A stretch of 26,160 bases of DNA. Source: Ramicandelaber brevisporus (Eukaryota; Kickxellomycota; Ramicandelaberales; Ramicandelaberaceae). The stretch's first letter is position 1. Each line of letters opens with the position of its first letter. Below are positions 1 to 8,681 of this stretch, in pieces. Below the pieces are notes generated by a model. The model saw only the letters and a program-made list of their open reading frames with translations, did not search any database and was not told the DNA's origin. Position numbers and translations under genes: made by a program. The stretch is from contig MU602956.1 in the NCBI GenBank assembly GCA_025201865.1, forward strand, positions 1 to 26,160. Direction: 5' to 3'.

Positions 1-2
1 TC

Positions 3-137
3 ATTACACGGCTGGACACAGTTACCAGAAATGTCAAACCAGATTATTCGAAGGGTCATACTAATAACAAGTGTGATGACGATGATGGCGACGAATTGGT
101 GCTGAGCGATTATGGTGATGACGATGATGTCCGATAA
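3..137 (+). CDS. C-terminal fragment of an unidentified acidic-tailed protein
   Basis: The third plus-strand frame is open from the left edge to a TAA at 135-137 and gives 45 residues. The other two plus frames stop earlier, at TAA 56-58 and TGA 103-105. The peptide begins with a basic stretch (ITRLDTVTRNVKPDYSKG) and ends in two acidic runs (CDDDDGDE and YGDDDDVR), a composition common at the C-terminus of nuclear or RNA-associated eukaryotic proteins. I do not recognise the family. It would converge with the minus-strand F-box-like gene that ends at 411. A chance open frame of this length is possible, so the call rests on frame openness and the non-random acidic tail. Confidence 0.45.
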   Translation: MTRLDTVTRNVKPDYSKGHTNNKCDDDDGDELVLSDYGDDDDVR

Positions 138-410
138 CCAGAAAAAGCTCCAAAGTCATTTGCAACTTCAAACATCATAATTTAACATGTTTGTTATGTC
201 ACTGCCTGATGATCCTGATCATTGGCGTCATTCTAGTAAGTCACAGCTTGTGTTTTAAACGTATTTTTTTTTAAAACTTGATTATTGAAGTCCAGAGAGT
301 CAATCGTATGTATAGTCATCGTCCAGCTCTCATTTCTCAATTATCGATCTTAATATACACCGGCATTACTCACAGCCAGTATTGCAATATGAATAATAGT
401 GTTTTAAGAA
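138..410. other. Convergent intergenic region
   Basis: This AT-rich stretch lies between the left-edge plus-strand fragment and the stop of the first F-box-like gene. It should hold both 3' untranslated regions. A 67-codon plus-strand frame at 278-481 has a non-ATG start and no recognisable features. I see no RNA gene or repeat here. Confidence 0.5.
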
Positions 411-2102
411 TCACGGAAGAATTTTTATATGTGGGAATCGTGATTTTATTGCTTTTGGAATGTCGTCTGTTTCTCCAGTGAATGTAAAAGTCCGTAGTTT
501 AGGCGTCAGTGCTATCATTTCAAGAGTAAAATCTAGCGGCCAGTCAAAACCGTCGCGACTAATTTCAAGATAAAACGTCTTGATAATGCATGAATTGTTG
601 ATTGAAAACCTAGCTGATATAGTAATTAGTGCTGCCATTAATTCCTCATATATATTATCATCGTCAACTTCATCAATAGTTTCGACATAATCGTCATTAG
701 CTACATTAATCTCATATGGATTGCCAATTAAACTATCCATGTTTATAACTTCAGGAGCACCAGCAGAATGCATTTGGCAGCCCAGAATACTTAGAGTGTC
801 AAGTTTTGGTAAGGAGTATAAAAGTTTGTATATACGAGAAGACAAGCAAAGTCTAAAAAATGAAGTAGAAATAAGTTGCGATCGAGCGAGAATATCGCTA
901 CCGTCATAGCCAGGATTGTAATCAAGTTTTATTTCAAATTTGCCGTCAATGTATAGACGTTGCAATCTTGGAAGCAGTGGTAAGATTATTGCCAGGTTGA
1001 ATACGTTGTTTTCATCCAACATCTCTGGTTGTAGCCAGATGCCTAGTGTAGTCAACATGTAGTTACATTCTAAGACTGCCACTAATTGATCACACGTTGT
1101 ATTTAATGATAGTTCAAGATCACTGAGATGCGGCCATTTTTGCAACAGCACCTTTATCCATGCTGGAGGATACGAGTGTGATATCATATTATTGCATTCA
1201 TGCCCATTAATTTCTATTGATTGAAGACAAGGGAAGTTGGTTGGTGTAATGTCGCAGTAATCATAAGTAGTTGGATTCACGCAACATGTCTGTATTGACA
1301 ACTGGTGGCGTTGTGGGTAAACGCACGAGCTGTGCATGTCAAGAGATTTCCAAAACAATGAACGGTTTTGAATGGCATAACAATATTGTGTATCCTCTTG
1401 CTTCTTTATTTGAGGGTTATATGTGAGGTGTTTGCTTAGTATTTGACGCTCTGGTTGAGAGGGAAGAGTAGGAGTAGTAGACCACGGAGGAATGTCAATT
1501 TTTATTACACAGTTACCCATAACCATCTGTACGAAGTCTGACAACCGGGTCCATGGATAGTCGTTAGATCTGACGAAATATGACACAGTTAGAATTTTTA
1601 ATGGTCTAGAGTTGCTGTTCTTTTGTTGATGGTTTAAAGCATGTGCTAAAGTAAATACATCGTAAGGTTCATTGTCCGTTCCTATTACGACTATAAGCTT
1701 GTATAAACTAGGGAAGCATATTAATATATCTTTAAACTGTATTCCAATTGACATGAGAAGCTTGTGATTATCACCTATCCTCAATGTGGTAACACCAGAA
1801 AATACCGACAGCATATCGTATACAGTAATATTGCTGTTGATATCTGGCTGGATGGCAGAGCAGATATCATCATCGAGATCAATATAGCGAACCAATTTAC
1901 CATACTCTACAATGGCCATTGAACGCGTTGGATCTGGTAGAGTGAATACCCGCGAGTCAAGCTGCCACCACACTCTTCTGGAAAACAAGACATGGAGTGT
2001 AGGAGACATAGTCAAAAGTTTGTGAGCTTCGTGTATATCGAAGAAGGTGAAGCTAACGTACTCAACTAGTTCGTACGGCAAGTCAAAGAGTCTGAAGTGC
2101 AT
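411..2102 (-). CDS. F-box-like protein with divergent leucine-rich body (copy 1)
   Basis: Encodes 563 aa from ATG 2102-2100 to TGA 413-411. The open frame extends upstream only to a TTG codon, so the ATG at 2102 is the first usable start and places Met directly before the F-box-like segment (FRLFDLPYELVEYVSFTFF, residues 3-21, with a conserved Trp pair near residue 45). F-box proteins recruit targets to SCF ubiquitin ligases through Skp1. The rest has repeated Leu/Ile-rich segments spaced like degenerate leucine-rich repeats (for example SLYKLIVVIG, LQRLYIDGK, LDTLSILGC) and an acidic stretch near residues 475-490. It resembles the neighbouring gene at 2611-4179 in the F-box start and in a KILx C-terminus, so the two look like tandem paralogues. 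The substrate cannot be inferred. The F-box call is by motif and is less certain than the gene itself. Confidence 0.75.
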   Translation of the reverse strand: MHFRLFDLPYELVEYVSFTFFDIHEAHKLLTMSPTLHVLFSRRVWWQLDSRVFTLPDPTRSMAIVEYGKLVRYIDLDDDICSAIQPDINSNITVYDMLSVFSGVTTLRIGDNHKLLMSIGIQFKDILICFPSLYKLIVVIGTDNEPYDVFTLAHALNHQQKNSNSRPLKILTVSYFVRSNDYPWTRLSDFVQMVMGNCVIKIDIPPWSTTPTLPSQPERQILSKHLTYNPQIKKQEDTQYCYAIQNRSLFWKSLDMHSSCVYPQRHQLSIQTCCVNPTTYDYCDITPTNFPCLQSIEINGHECNNMISHSYPPAWIKVLLQKWPHLSDLELSLNTTCDQLVAVLECNYMLTTLGIWLQPEMLDENNVFNLAIILPLLPRLQRLYIDGKFEIKLDYNPGYDGSDILARSQLISTSFFRLCLSSRIYKLLYSLPKLDTLSILGCQMHSAGAPEVINMDSLIGNPYEINVANDDYVETIDEVDDDNIYEELMAALITISARFSINNSCIIKTFYLEISRDGFDWPLDFTLEMIALTPKLRTFTFTGETDDIPKAIKSRFPHIKILP

Positions 2103-2213
2103 TTGGTTGTTTATTGTCGTGGTCAAGAAAAGACGTTGCGGAAAGCGTGTTACTGTGTGCAGTGCAGTGCAAGAAGTGTGAGCGAGTGCAAGTGAGAGAG
2201 AGAGAGAGAGAGA

Positions 2214-2254
<41 letters not shown>

Positions 2255-2610
2255 TGTGTGTGTGAGTGAGAGCAGGAGAGACAACAACTTGACTGGGAAG
2301 AAGCTTTATTTCTCTGCACAGTATTTGCTATGGGGTGTGTGTCGATACGGGGTTGGTCAAATATATACATATCAGTGAGTGCTACTGCATTTCTCATATG
2401 TCGTTTTTGAATGAACATCGTTCAATGTCAATTGTGAGCTAAATTCTTGATTGATGGTATCACATACAGGCTTGCAGCGCCGATCTATTTCAATGCATCT
2501 TCGGTTGCTCCAGTAGTTCCATCAAGTATTTTGTGGCTTTTGATCAACACTTCGAATGGCTTTTAATTCAGCTGAATCACGTTCAAGTGGTTAAATACTA
2601 TGGCATGAGT
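2103..2610. other. Intergenic region between the two F-box-like genes
   Basis: About 500 bp holding the leader and promoter of copy 1 (minus strand) and the 3' end of copy 2. The dominant element is a compound GA/GT microsatellite at 2192-2272, roughly 90-170 bp upstream of the copy 1 ATG. The 111-codon minus-strand frame crossing it translates to His-Thr and Ser-Leu dipeptide runs and is a repeat artefact. No further gene is visible. Confidence 0.6.
2192..2272. repeat. Compound (GA)n-(GT)n microsatellite
   Basis: An uninterrupted GA dinucleotide run (about 2194-2214) is followed after a short GTGC spacer by an uninterrupted TG/GT run to about 2252, then interrupted GAGTGTGTGTG units to about 2272. 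On the minus strand it is a CA/CT-rich tract upstream of the first F-box-like gene. Confidence 0.95.
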
Positions 2611-4179
2611 TTAAGTAAGAATCTTAACAGATGGACCCTTCAAGACAAAGCTGATTCGCTCCTTTATATCATAAATATGTGTAAAGTCCAAGATGCGAAG
2701 ATTTGGAAATGCGGGCAGGAGATGAGCTATACGGTCCATTAACATTCTACTCTCGTACTCTGAGAATATAGCTTTGCGAACTGAATTACACGGATATTTG
2801 TACACTGTTGTAATTGCATCATCTGTGATTTTGCAATCCGCCAGTTTGATTTCCACAAGCCGCATACATGATGCTATGAACTGCAAATGGTTCGAGTCAA
2901 TTTCAATGTCGTTCAGCTCCAAATAAACAAGACATGCAAGCTTGCCTCGAATATGGCTCATCTTAAGGTCAGTGTATGCCAAAGACAGCCTGGATATGGA
3001 CAGACTCGTCTCTATTCCAGATGAAATATCAATATCAGCCATATACTGAAAGGCGCAGCTCTGGAGAGCACGCATCGCTTTAAACAGCAGTCGACCAGCT
3101 TCCGGTATCATTGTATATTCACCAACAAGCTCCAATTCTGTGACAGATGGCCATTGCTTGTTGGAGAAGATGGTCATGAGTGGAGTATCTACATCACCAT
3201 TGCAGCTTTGCCATGGTATGCTCATGGTAAGGCAACTTAGGACAGGGAAGCGTTCGGGCACAAACGACTGGAAGTCGTAGAGACCCGACTTGTTGCAACA
3301 CACTTGGACAGAGAGTGTGTGCAAATGCACAAACACCGATTCTGGATCTGTGCCAAAGACCAGTTTGTTAATCTCACCGTGACAACTCCTCGGCATTTCT
3401 TCAGCTATGACCAGCTTGGTAAGTATGTTCGGCATACACTGAATGACACTGGCTGAAGGCAGCTGCGAAAACTCACATTCGAGACGGATGCGCTTCTTGA
3501 ACTTGATCTTGTCCATCAGAGATGCCAGCACATGATCTGAATGCCAGAAGTATAGATGGTTCATCGCACTGATCACAATTTGCTGAACATGTCCGCTGCG
3601 ACTGCTGTCGTCAATCCATTCGGCAGCGCTATTAATGACATCAGTCAACATGTTGATGGTGAGAATCACACGGCGAAGGAATTTCATCTGCTCGAGATGG
3701 AGTGTGAACATCGTTTCCATACTATCTTTTAATTCAAAGGTAATTGCCGTGGTAAAAGGAAAGTAGGTAGAGACAAAGGAATTGGGCCAAATGGACCACA
3801 GCTTGACACTTCGAATGCGTCGAGCATTCTTCATCAATACCACTGGGGATACGATGCAACCATTCACCATCATGTCATCGAATTCAACGCTATTCCAGAT
3901 GCTGTTAGCAAAGAGCTCATTGAACACTCGATTCACTGGCAAGATTGGCACAGCTTCTTTACGGGTAAAGTATCTTTGTGCAGTATACTCCAGCAGCTCA
4001 TACGGTAGATCCAATAGGCGAAACGGCTCGTTGTTGGAGATGGTGAGGCGGTCAATCAGCTGAGCCACTTCACGCAGATGCTCTTCATCAGCAGTGTCTG
4101 CAAACCTGCGGATCTTGTCACGCAGGCTGTCCAGAGAAGTGGAGGGTTTGGTGATAGTACAGCGTCGTTTTGGTGGCAT
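2611..4179 (-). CDS. F-box-like protein with divergent leucine-rich body (copy 2)
   Basis: Encodes 522 aa from ATG 4179-4177 to TAA 2613-2611. I chose this ATG because it is preceded by GCC after an A-rich tract. An in-frame ATG 18 codons upstream (4233) would add a Lys/Arg-rich extension, and the open frame continues to a TTG at 4278. Residues 1-50 are basic then helical (MPPKRRCTITKP...). An F-box-like segment follows at about residues 52-97 (EPFRLLDLPYELLEYTAQRYF), nearly the same as in copy 1. The remainder has leucine-rich-repeat-like units (LTKLVIAEEM, VTELELVGEY, LVYLELNDIEI, LVEIKLADCKI). It ends in VKILT, like copy 1 (IKILP). Likely role by family: substrate receptor of an SCF ubiquitin ligase. 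Compared with copy 1 it has an extra N-terminal stretch of about 50 residues. Confidence 0.78.
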   Translation of the reverse strand: MPPKRRCTITKPSTSLDSLRDKIRRFADTADEEHLREVAQLIDRLTISNNEPFRLLDLPYELLEYTAQRYFTRKEAVPILPVNRVFNELFANSIWNSVEFDDMMVNGCIVSPVVLMKNARRIRSVKLWSIWPNSFVSTYFPFTTAITFELKDSMETMFTLHLEQMKFLRRVILTINMLTDVINSAAEWIDDSSRSGHVQQIVISAMNHLYFWHSDHVLASLMDKIKFKKRIRLECEFSQLPSASVIQCMPNILTKLVIAEEMPRSCHGEINKLVFGTDPESVFVHLHTLSVQVCCNKSGLYDFQSFVPERFPVLSCLTMSIPWQSCNGDVDTPLMTIFSNKQWPSVTELELVGEYTMIPEAGRLLFKAMRALQSCAFQYMADIDISSGIETSLSISRLSLAYTDLKMSHIRGKLACLVYLELNDIEIDSNHLQFIASCMRLVEIKLADCKITDDAITTVYKYPCNSVRKAIFSEYESRMLMDRIAHLLPAFPNLRILDFTHIYDIKERISFVLKGPSVKILT

Positions 4180-4746
4180 GGCAGTTTTTTTTTTTGTGAA
4201 TCTGCGTGACAGCGAAATTTCCGGGGTTTGCATTGACCCAGTACTAATCTGTGAGGCAGTCGTGGTATAAACTAACAACTGGGGTTGGAGGGCTCATATA
4301 GTGTCAACAATCATATCACATTATCGGAATGGAGTTGATCTGAATGGAGTATGAACTGCCACGAGCCATCGCTGTCAAATTATAATCGGCTGGTAGCAGT
4401 GTAATGTACATTTTCAGTAACGAGACAGTCGTTGTCATCACATAGTGCTGTCGGTTGAGACGAGGTGAGCTCGCACAAACGGCTCGTCGCAGTACACAAT
4501 CGTAATTGATGCGTTCTAATATTTGACATTCGAGAGATAACTGCAACTCGATTGAATGAATTGGATTACTTAAAAAAAATGAGTTATAATAATAATACGC
4601 ATAAACTAAATGATTAATCCAGGGAAACACAATAATAGAGGGTGGTAAAAGTAAAAGTAAAAGTTAAAGTAAAAAAAATAATGTGGAATAGAATGAGGAA
4701 GAACAAAAAGGGAGGGAGTGTGAAATCAAGGGTTTGTAACAATGGT
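4180..4746. other. Intergenic region upstream of F-box copy 2
   Basis: Holds the 5' region of the F-box-like gene that starts at 4179 and the 3' untranslated region of the Spa2-like gene that ends at 4747. A run of short GTAAAA-type units lies at about 4647-4680. A 104-codon minus-strand frame at 4316-4630 is Tyr- and Asn-rich, has no recognisable domain, and is probably not a gene. Otherwise I see nothing. Confidence 0.5.
4647..4680. repeat. Short AAAAGT/AAAGT tandem repeat
   Basis: Six- and five-base units (AAAAGT, AAAAGT, AAAAGT, TAAAGT) repeat next to an A-run. It lies just beyond the stop codon of the Spa2-like gene, in its presumed 3' untranslated region. Confidence 0.7.
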
Positions 4747-5368
4747 TTAATCATCCATGAGTGAGCAGAGTAGCTTTGTAGCACGAGCAACTTCCAATGA
4801 GCCCGAGGCTATCCGTTGCTTGAATGCCTTCTCATTAATCTTTTCTCTAACTCTTTCAGTTGACAGCAGTGCGATATCATTTCGTGACAATCCGTCATTG
4901 CCTGCGCTTGGATTGTTAGTGCTGACAAATCCAACGTATCGGCCAGCGGCAGTGCCATCCAGCGAAGGAGCCGTGTGCAGTGAAACTGCAGCGTGTAAAG
5001 CATGTTCAGAAGGCACTGATCCGCCAATTTGAGCCAATTGGCGTAGCTCGTTGATGATTGAAACCAGGTTGGAATGGCTGGTTTGCATTGCAGTCAGCAC
5101 ATTGTGGGCATCGGCGGCTGGGATGGGAGCGGGTGTGAGGGCGGGGATGCGGTCGAGCAGCTCAAAAGTGGGACGGCATGCTTGGATGACATTGGCGACA
5201 GCAACATGGAAATCAGCAAGAGTCTCAAAAATTTGGACACCGTTGAGGTTATCGCCACGAGAATCTCGCAAAGTAGCTTGGATACGACTGGCAATTTGCT
5301 CGGTCCCACTGTCAAGATAATCACGAAGTTGCTCAAATGTCAGAACCTGGAGAGTACCACGCGATGGC

Positions 5369-5419
<51 letters not shown>

Positions 5420-6927
5420 GGTTGCGGAGTCTGCCTTTGGTTAGCAGATGCAATGTCGAATCTGCTGTTGGATGAAGTGGTGGTTGGCGAGTGCATGAGA
5501 CCTGGATGGCTGTTGCTACCTGTGCTGGCAAAAGAAGATTCAGATAGAGCACGCTGGGCAGTGGTGCGAGCCGAAACGCTTGCAGTGGCTGGTACTGGCG
5601 AATATGCACCGTCGCCACGAAGACTGCTTGAACGAAGTGGAGCCACGGGTGCCATATTCGAGCTGTCGGTTGATGTACGAGCAGCCAACCTCACAATTAC
5701 ACGGGCAGAGCGGACCAGGTCAACAAATGATGCGGTTAATCTACTGGCCGCGGCTTCGACGAGCGAAACAGGCGCCATTCCCATTCCAGAGGCATGTTGT
5801 TTAACAGCCTCGACCAATTCAGCAAGAGTCGTCTTCATGTGCTGCTTGGCTCGACGATATGCGTCTTCTGCCACAGCAGTGGGATTGGTTGGGGGCGGTG
5901 CACCTTCTGGGATCTTCTCTGGGATGGAGGAAAGGCCAGGCAGTGTGTCCAAGTCTTCGGAGATGCTGCGGCACGCCTTGATGACGCCTTTAGTATAGGC
6001 TAAAATATCGGTTGGATCTTCAGAATGGGCAGATACCAGCAGGTCATCGATAGTCTCTTTGAATTCATCCAACTTCTCTTTCTTGATGATGACCAATTCA
6101 GTGTTGCCTGCAGTCGATGATTCGAGTGGCTGGCGAGGTGATGCGGTGTGACTTCCACTAACATAGCTCTGGCTACTAAAGCTACTTCCACTCTGGCTTC
6201 TTGAACTCGCCATACGCTCGGATGCAACGTTTGTAAGCTGTGGCACTGCGGTTGCTGTTGATGATGCTGGCTGAGGTGGATTTGCAACTGTAATCGGCTT
6301 GGAGTACTCTGCCAGCGCCTCACGAACATGGTCCTTGTTGAACAGGGCTGACGAATGCGACTTGCGCTTGAGCTGTGTCTTCAGCTGTTCAATTTGTGCA
6401 TTCAATACCTTGTTCTCACCACGCAGCTGTTCAATTGTCTGTTGTGATTCCGTGGATGACGTTGCTGCTCTCTGATTACCACCACCACCACCACCACCAC
6501 CACTATTGCTGCTTAGACGAGCCTCCTCAAGCTGCCGTGTCAACTCTTCCAATTGCTGTTTGTCGGTTGCTGAGCGACGCACACTGTCCTGACGTAACAT
6601 TGTCATATCTCGCTGTTGCTGTTCCAGCAGTTGTGCAAGTCTGGCATTCTCAGCACGCGCTTGGTCAACCTTGCGTACCAATTGGACATTGCTCGCCTGA
6701 GCCTCGCGCAGCTTGTCTTCAAGCTGTCGAATCTGCTGAGCTTGCTGTTGCTGTTGCTGATTTGGAGTTCCTGGTGGCTGCTGCTGTTGCTGTTGCTGCT
6801 GTGGCTGCTGCTGTTTGGACATCGCGCCAACTTTGAGAGCCTCCTCAAGTTGCCGCATCTTTAGGGTCATCACCGACAGTCTCCCCTCATACTCGCGGCG
6901 TACTGCAACTGCTGCAGGATGCTCCAT
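4747..6927 (-). CDS. SPA2: Spa2-like polarisome scaffold lacking the N-terminal Spa2 homology domain
   Basis: Encodes 726 aa from ATG 6927-6925 to TAA 4749-4747. In fungi Spa2 is the polarisome scaffold at growing tips, binding Bni1, Pea2, Bud6 and MAP-kinase kinases. The N-terminus (residues 11-32, EYEGRLSVMTLKMRQLEEAL) resembles the start of the Spa2 central coiled coil. Gln-rich runs (38-62) interrupt it, and heptads continue at about 63-138 and 160-185, with a Gly8 tract between. Residues about 285-325 (LDEFKETIDDLLVSAH, VIKACRSISEDLD) and 375-405 (QHASGMGMAPVSLVEAAASR) match the conserved Spa2 middle and C-terminal regions. A polyGln tract of about 17 residues precedes the last conserved part (from about 529, FEQLRDYLDSGTEQI). 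The usual N-terminal repeat pair of Spa2 homology domains is absent. The same frame stays open upstream to 7494, but that stretch is low-complexity and reads like untranslated leader. Confidence 0.8.
5368..5418 (-). repeat. CAG/CAA (polyGln) tract in the Spa2-like gene
   Basis: About 17 consecutive Gln codons on the minus strand. The longest pure CAG stretch is 12 or more codons, with CAA interruptions toward the 3' side. Pure CAG runs of this kind are prone to length change. Confidence 0.9.
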
Positions 6928-7791
6928 CTCTGTTGCACGAGGAGTTACAAAGAATAACAAAGGCAAAAGAACAAAAACAAAAATGCAAAGTTGGAGGCAA
7001 AGTTGGAGGCAGAGTTGACACTGACAGGTCTCTGAACTGGATAGAGAGAAAGAGAGAAAAAGAGACCTTGACCAAGAGTAGTAAACAAGTAAACAAGTAA
7101 ACTGAGGGGAAAGAGCCTGATAAAATAAGGAGGAAAAGAGGTGAGCGGTTTGTGTTCGGTCGCCTCGTCGGGTCTTGTGGACCACTGTATAGTATGTGTA
7201 TATATGGGGTGGGGGTGGGTATGTATGTGGAGAGAGGAAGGGAAGGAGGAAGAGGAGGAGAGGGAACGGCTGGTTTGCTCGGTTATGTGTGTATAGGATG
7301 AGCCAGGTGAATGACGTATATCGCGTGAGAATTCTGATCGAGGCTGTTGCTTTCATGAAAGAGGGAGCGTTCGCACCTCGATTGCTCGATTGCTCGATTG
7401 TTCGGTTGCTGAGGCAGTTGTTCGGTCGAAAGGTGACCCGTTCTAAATGTTGCGCAGGAGCTGCGACCACTGCTGTCCTACCGTGACACGGCATCGCTCC
7501 AAAATGACCACGCGGAGTTCTGTTTCATCAAGGCTCCTTCAATTTATGAGGCTGTGTACCCTCATCCTTCATTCTCCTCACTCCTCATACTCCATACTCT
7601 TCACTCCTCACTCACTCCCGCCTCAGCACTTATTTGCGTAACACCGCATAGCCATCGCATTAGATATACACTTTCATAGCATAAAGAAAAGCCACATTTG
7701 CATTCCGTTAGAAACAAGGAAAGCGACTCTTTGAAAAAGCAAAAAGTAAAAAAAAAAACACGTGTTAAAGTGGTATGCGCTGGTTTAAAGC
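6928..7791. promoter_or_regulatory. Long leader/promoter region of the Spa2-like gene
   Basis: About 860 bp without a convincing gene, between the Spa2-like ATG and the stop of the 216-aa gene; both genes are on the minus strand. It contains several small direct repeats: 12-bp units CAAAGTTGGAGG at 6986-7016, GTAAACAA units near 7081-7101 and ATTGCTCG units near 7380-7405. There is also a CTC-rich tract (7560-7630) and a perfect 8-bp palindrome containing CACGTG at 7758-7765. The plus-strand frames at 7196-7486 and 7447-7641 look like repeat-driven shadows. Promoter function is inferred from position only. Confidence 0.45.
7758..7765. promoter_or_regulatory. CACGTG E-box palindrome
   Basis: ACACGTGT is a perfect palindrome holding the CACGTG core bound by bHLH factors of the Cbf1/Pho4 type in fungi. 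It sits 27 bp beyond the stop of the 216-aa gene and about 830 bp upstream of the Spa2-like ATG, so it could belong to the latter's promoter. A single copy may be chance. Confidence 0.25.
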
Positions 7792-8442
7792 TTATGCGTC
7801 TTTAGGTTGCTGAAGCTTCTGAGTATGAAGCAGACGAGCCAATTGAAGATGATTATCCAAAAATGAATCGCCCAGCTTACTACGCTCATTCATATTAACT
7901 TCCTGGAAATTGCGATGGGTCAACTGGCTAATGTCAAAGTCTTGACGACGTCCAATCATTCCAACATCACGCTCAATATCCATCAGCTCCATTGACCCAG
8001 GTCCTGCATCTCCACCAGCAGCACCCGCACGATCACGCTTTGGACGGCGGGCACGACGTCCCTTTGATCCAGTGGCTGGGGCCACGATGCGCTGGGCATG
8101 CTGGTCGCCAGATGCTGCAGCTGCTGTGGTAGAAGGAATAGCACCGGCTTGAATTGCAGCCGCAGTAGCAGCAGCCGCAGCCGCAGCAGATGTTGCACCA
8201 CTTTCATCGTCACTCATATCACTGTAGTCTCCAACAATATCCATGTCGTCTCCCAAGCCCATCATTGCACTATCGTAGTCACTTGGCGGTGCTGCAGAGT
8301 CTGAGGGACGTCCACCACCGCCACCACCGCCACCACCGCTGCCACCGTATCCGCCGAGAAAAGTAGATGGAGACTGAGAGTGTTCTGGAGTAGCATAGTC
8401 GCTGAACTCACGACCCGATCGCCTATCGTCAAAGAAGCTCAT
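7792..8442 (-). CDS. Unidentified 216-aa basic, low-complexity protein
   Basis: Encodes 216 aa from ATG 8442-8440 to TAA 7794-7792. The frame extends upstream only to a non-ATG codon. I do not recognise the family. Visible parts are: an N-terminus MSFFDDRRSGREFSDYATPE; a Gly tract (about 36-44); an acidic segment (residues 65-81, GDDMDIVGDYSDMSDDE); Ala/Thr-rich stretches (85-110); a strongly basic patch KGRRARRPKRDR (127-138) that could be a nuclear localisation signal; and a non-repetitive C-terminus (168-210, with DFDISQLTHRNFQEVN and SFLDNHLQLARLLHTQKL) that looks helical and is the part most likely to be conserved. No signal peptide or membrane segment is seen. The gene is divergent from MED20, with 239 bp between the start codons. 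A small nuclear protein is a reasonable inference, no more. Confidence 0.65.
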   Translation of the reverse strand: MSFFDDRRSGREFSDYATPEHSQSPSTFLGGYGGSGGGGGGGGGRPSDSAAPPSDYDSAMMGLGDDMDIVGDYSDMSDDESGATSAAAAAAATAAAIQAGAIPSTTAAAASGDQHAQRIVAPATGSKGRRARRPKRDRAGAAGGDAGPGSMELMDIERDVGMIGRRQDFDISQLTHRNFQEVNMNERSKLGDSFLDNHLQLARLLHTQKLQQPKDA

Positions 8443-8681
8443 CGTTGCTGTATAGTTTACAATAGTCGGGATTGTCTTGTTTTGCTGCTGCAACTGTTGC
8501 TGCGAATAAATACTTGCAAACGGTGCTGTTGATGAAGTGTTGTTGATGGCACAGACTGGAAAAATAAAGCGCGTCTTCTTTGTTTCTCAGAGTCGATCGA
8601 TCGAGCAAACAACAAAGAAACAACAGCAGCAACAACAACAGCAGCAAAGAAAGCAAACGAGTCGAAAGCAGAGGAAAGAGT
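8443..8681. promoter_or_regulatory. Shared divergent promoter/leaders of the 216-aa gene and MED20
   Basis: The 239 bp between two outward-facing start codons must hold both promoters and leaders. The MED20 leader has a CAA/CAG-rich run at about 8608-8647. The minus-strand leader of the other gene also has CAGCAACAGTTGCAGCAGC (8480-8498, reverse complement). No TATA element stands out. Confidence 0.55.

Noticed and set aside
2083-2418. A 111-codon minus-strand frame across the GA/GT microsatellite.
   Set aside because: The peptide is His-Thr and Ser-Leu dipeptide repeats produced by the microsatellite, overlapping the true F-box-like start in another frame.
4316-4630. A 104-codon minus-strand open frame between F-box copy 2 and the Spa2-like gene.
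   Set aside because: Tyr/Asn-rich with no domain or plausible start context; it lies in presumed untranslated sequence.
6928-7494. An in-frame upstream extension of the Spa2-like protein of about 190 codons.
   Set aside because: Its composition (runs of Pro, Leu, Phe, Ser and Cys from CT-rich DNA) looks like leader sequence, and it contains no Spa2 homology domain. The ATG at 6927 begins coherent homology.
7196-7641. Two overlapping plus-strand frames upstream of the Spa2-like gene.
   Set aside because: Low-complexity Gly/Arg and Ser/His stretches from G-rich and CTC-rich DNA; no sign of a real protein.
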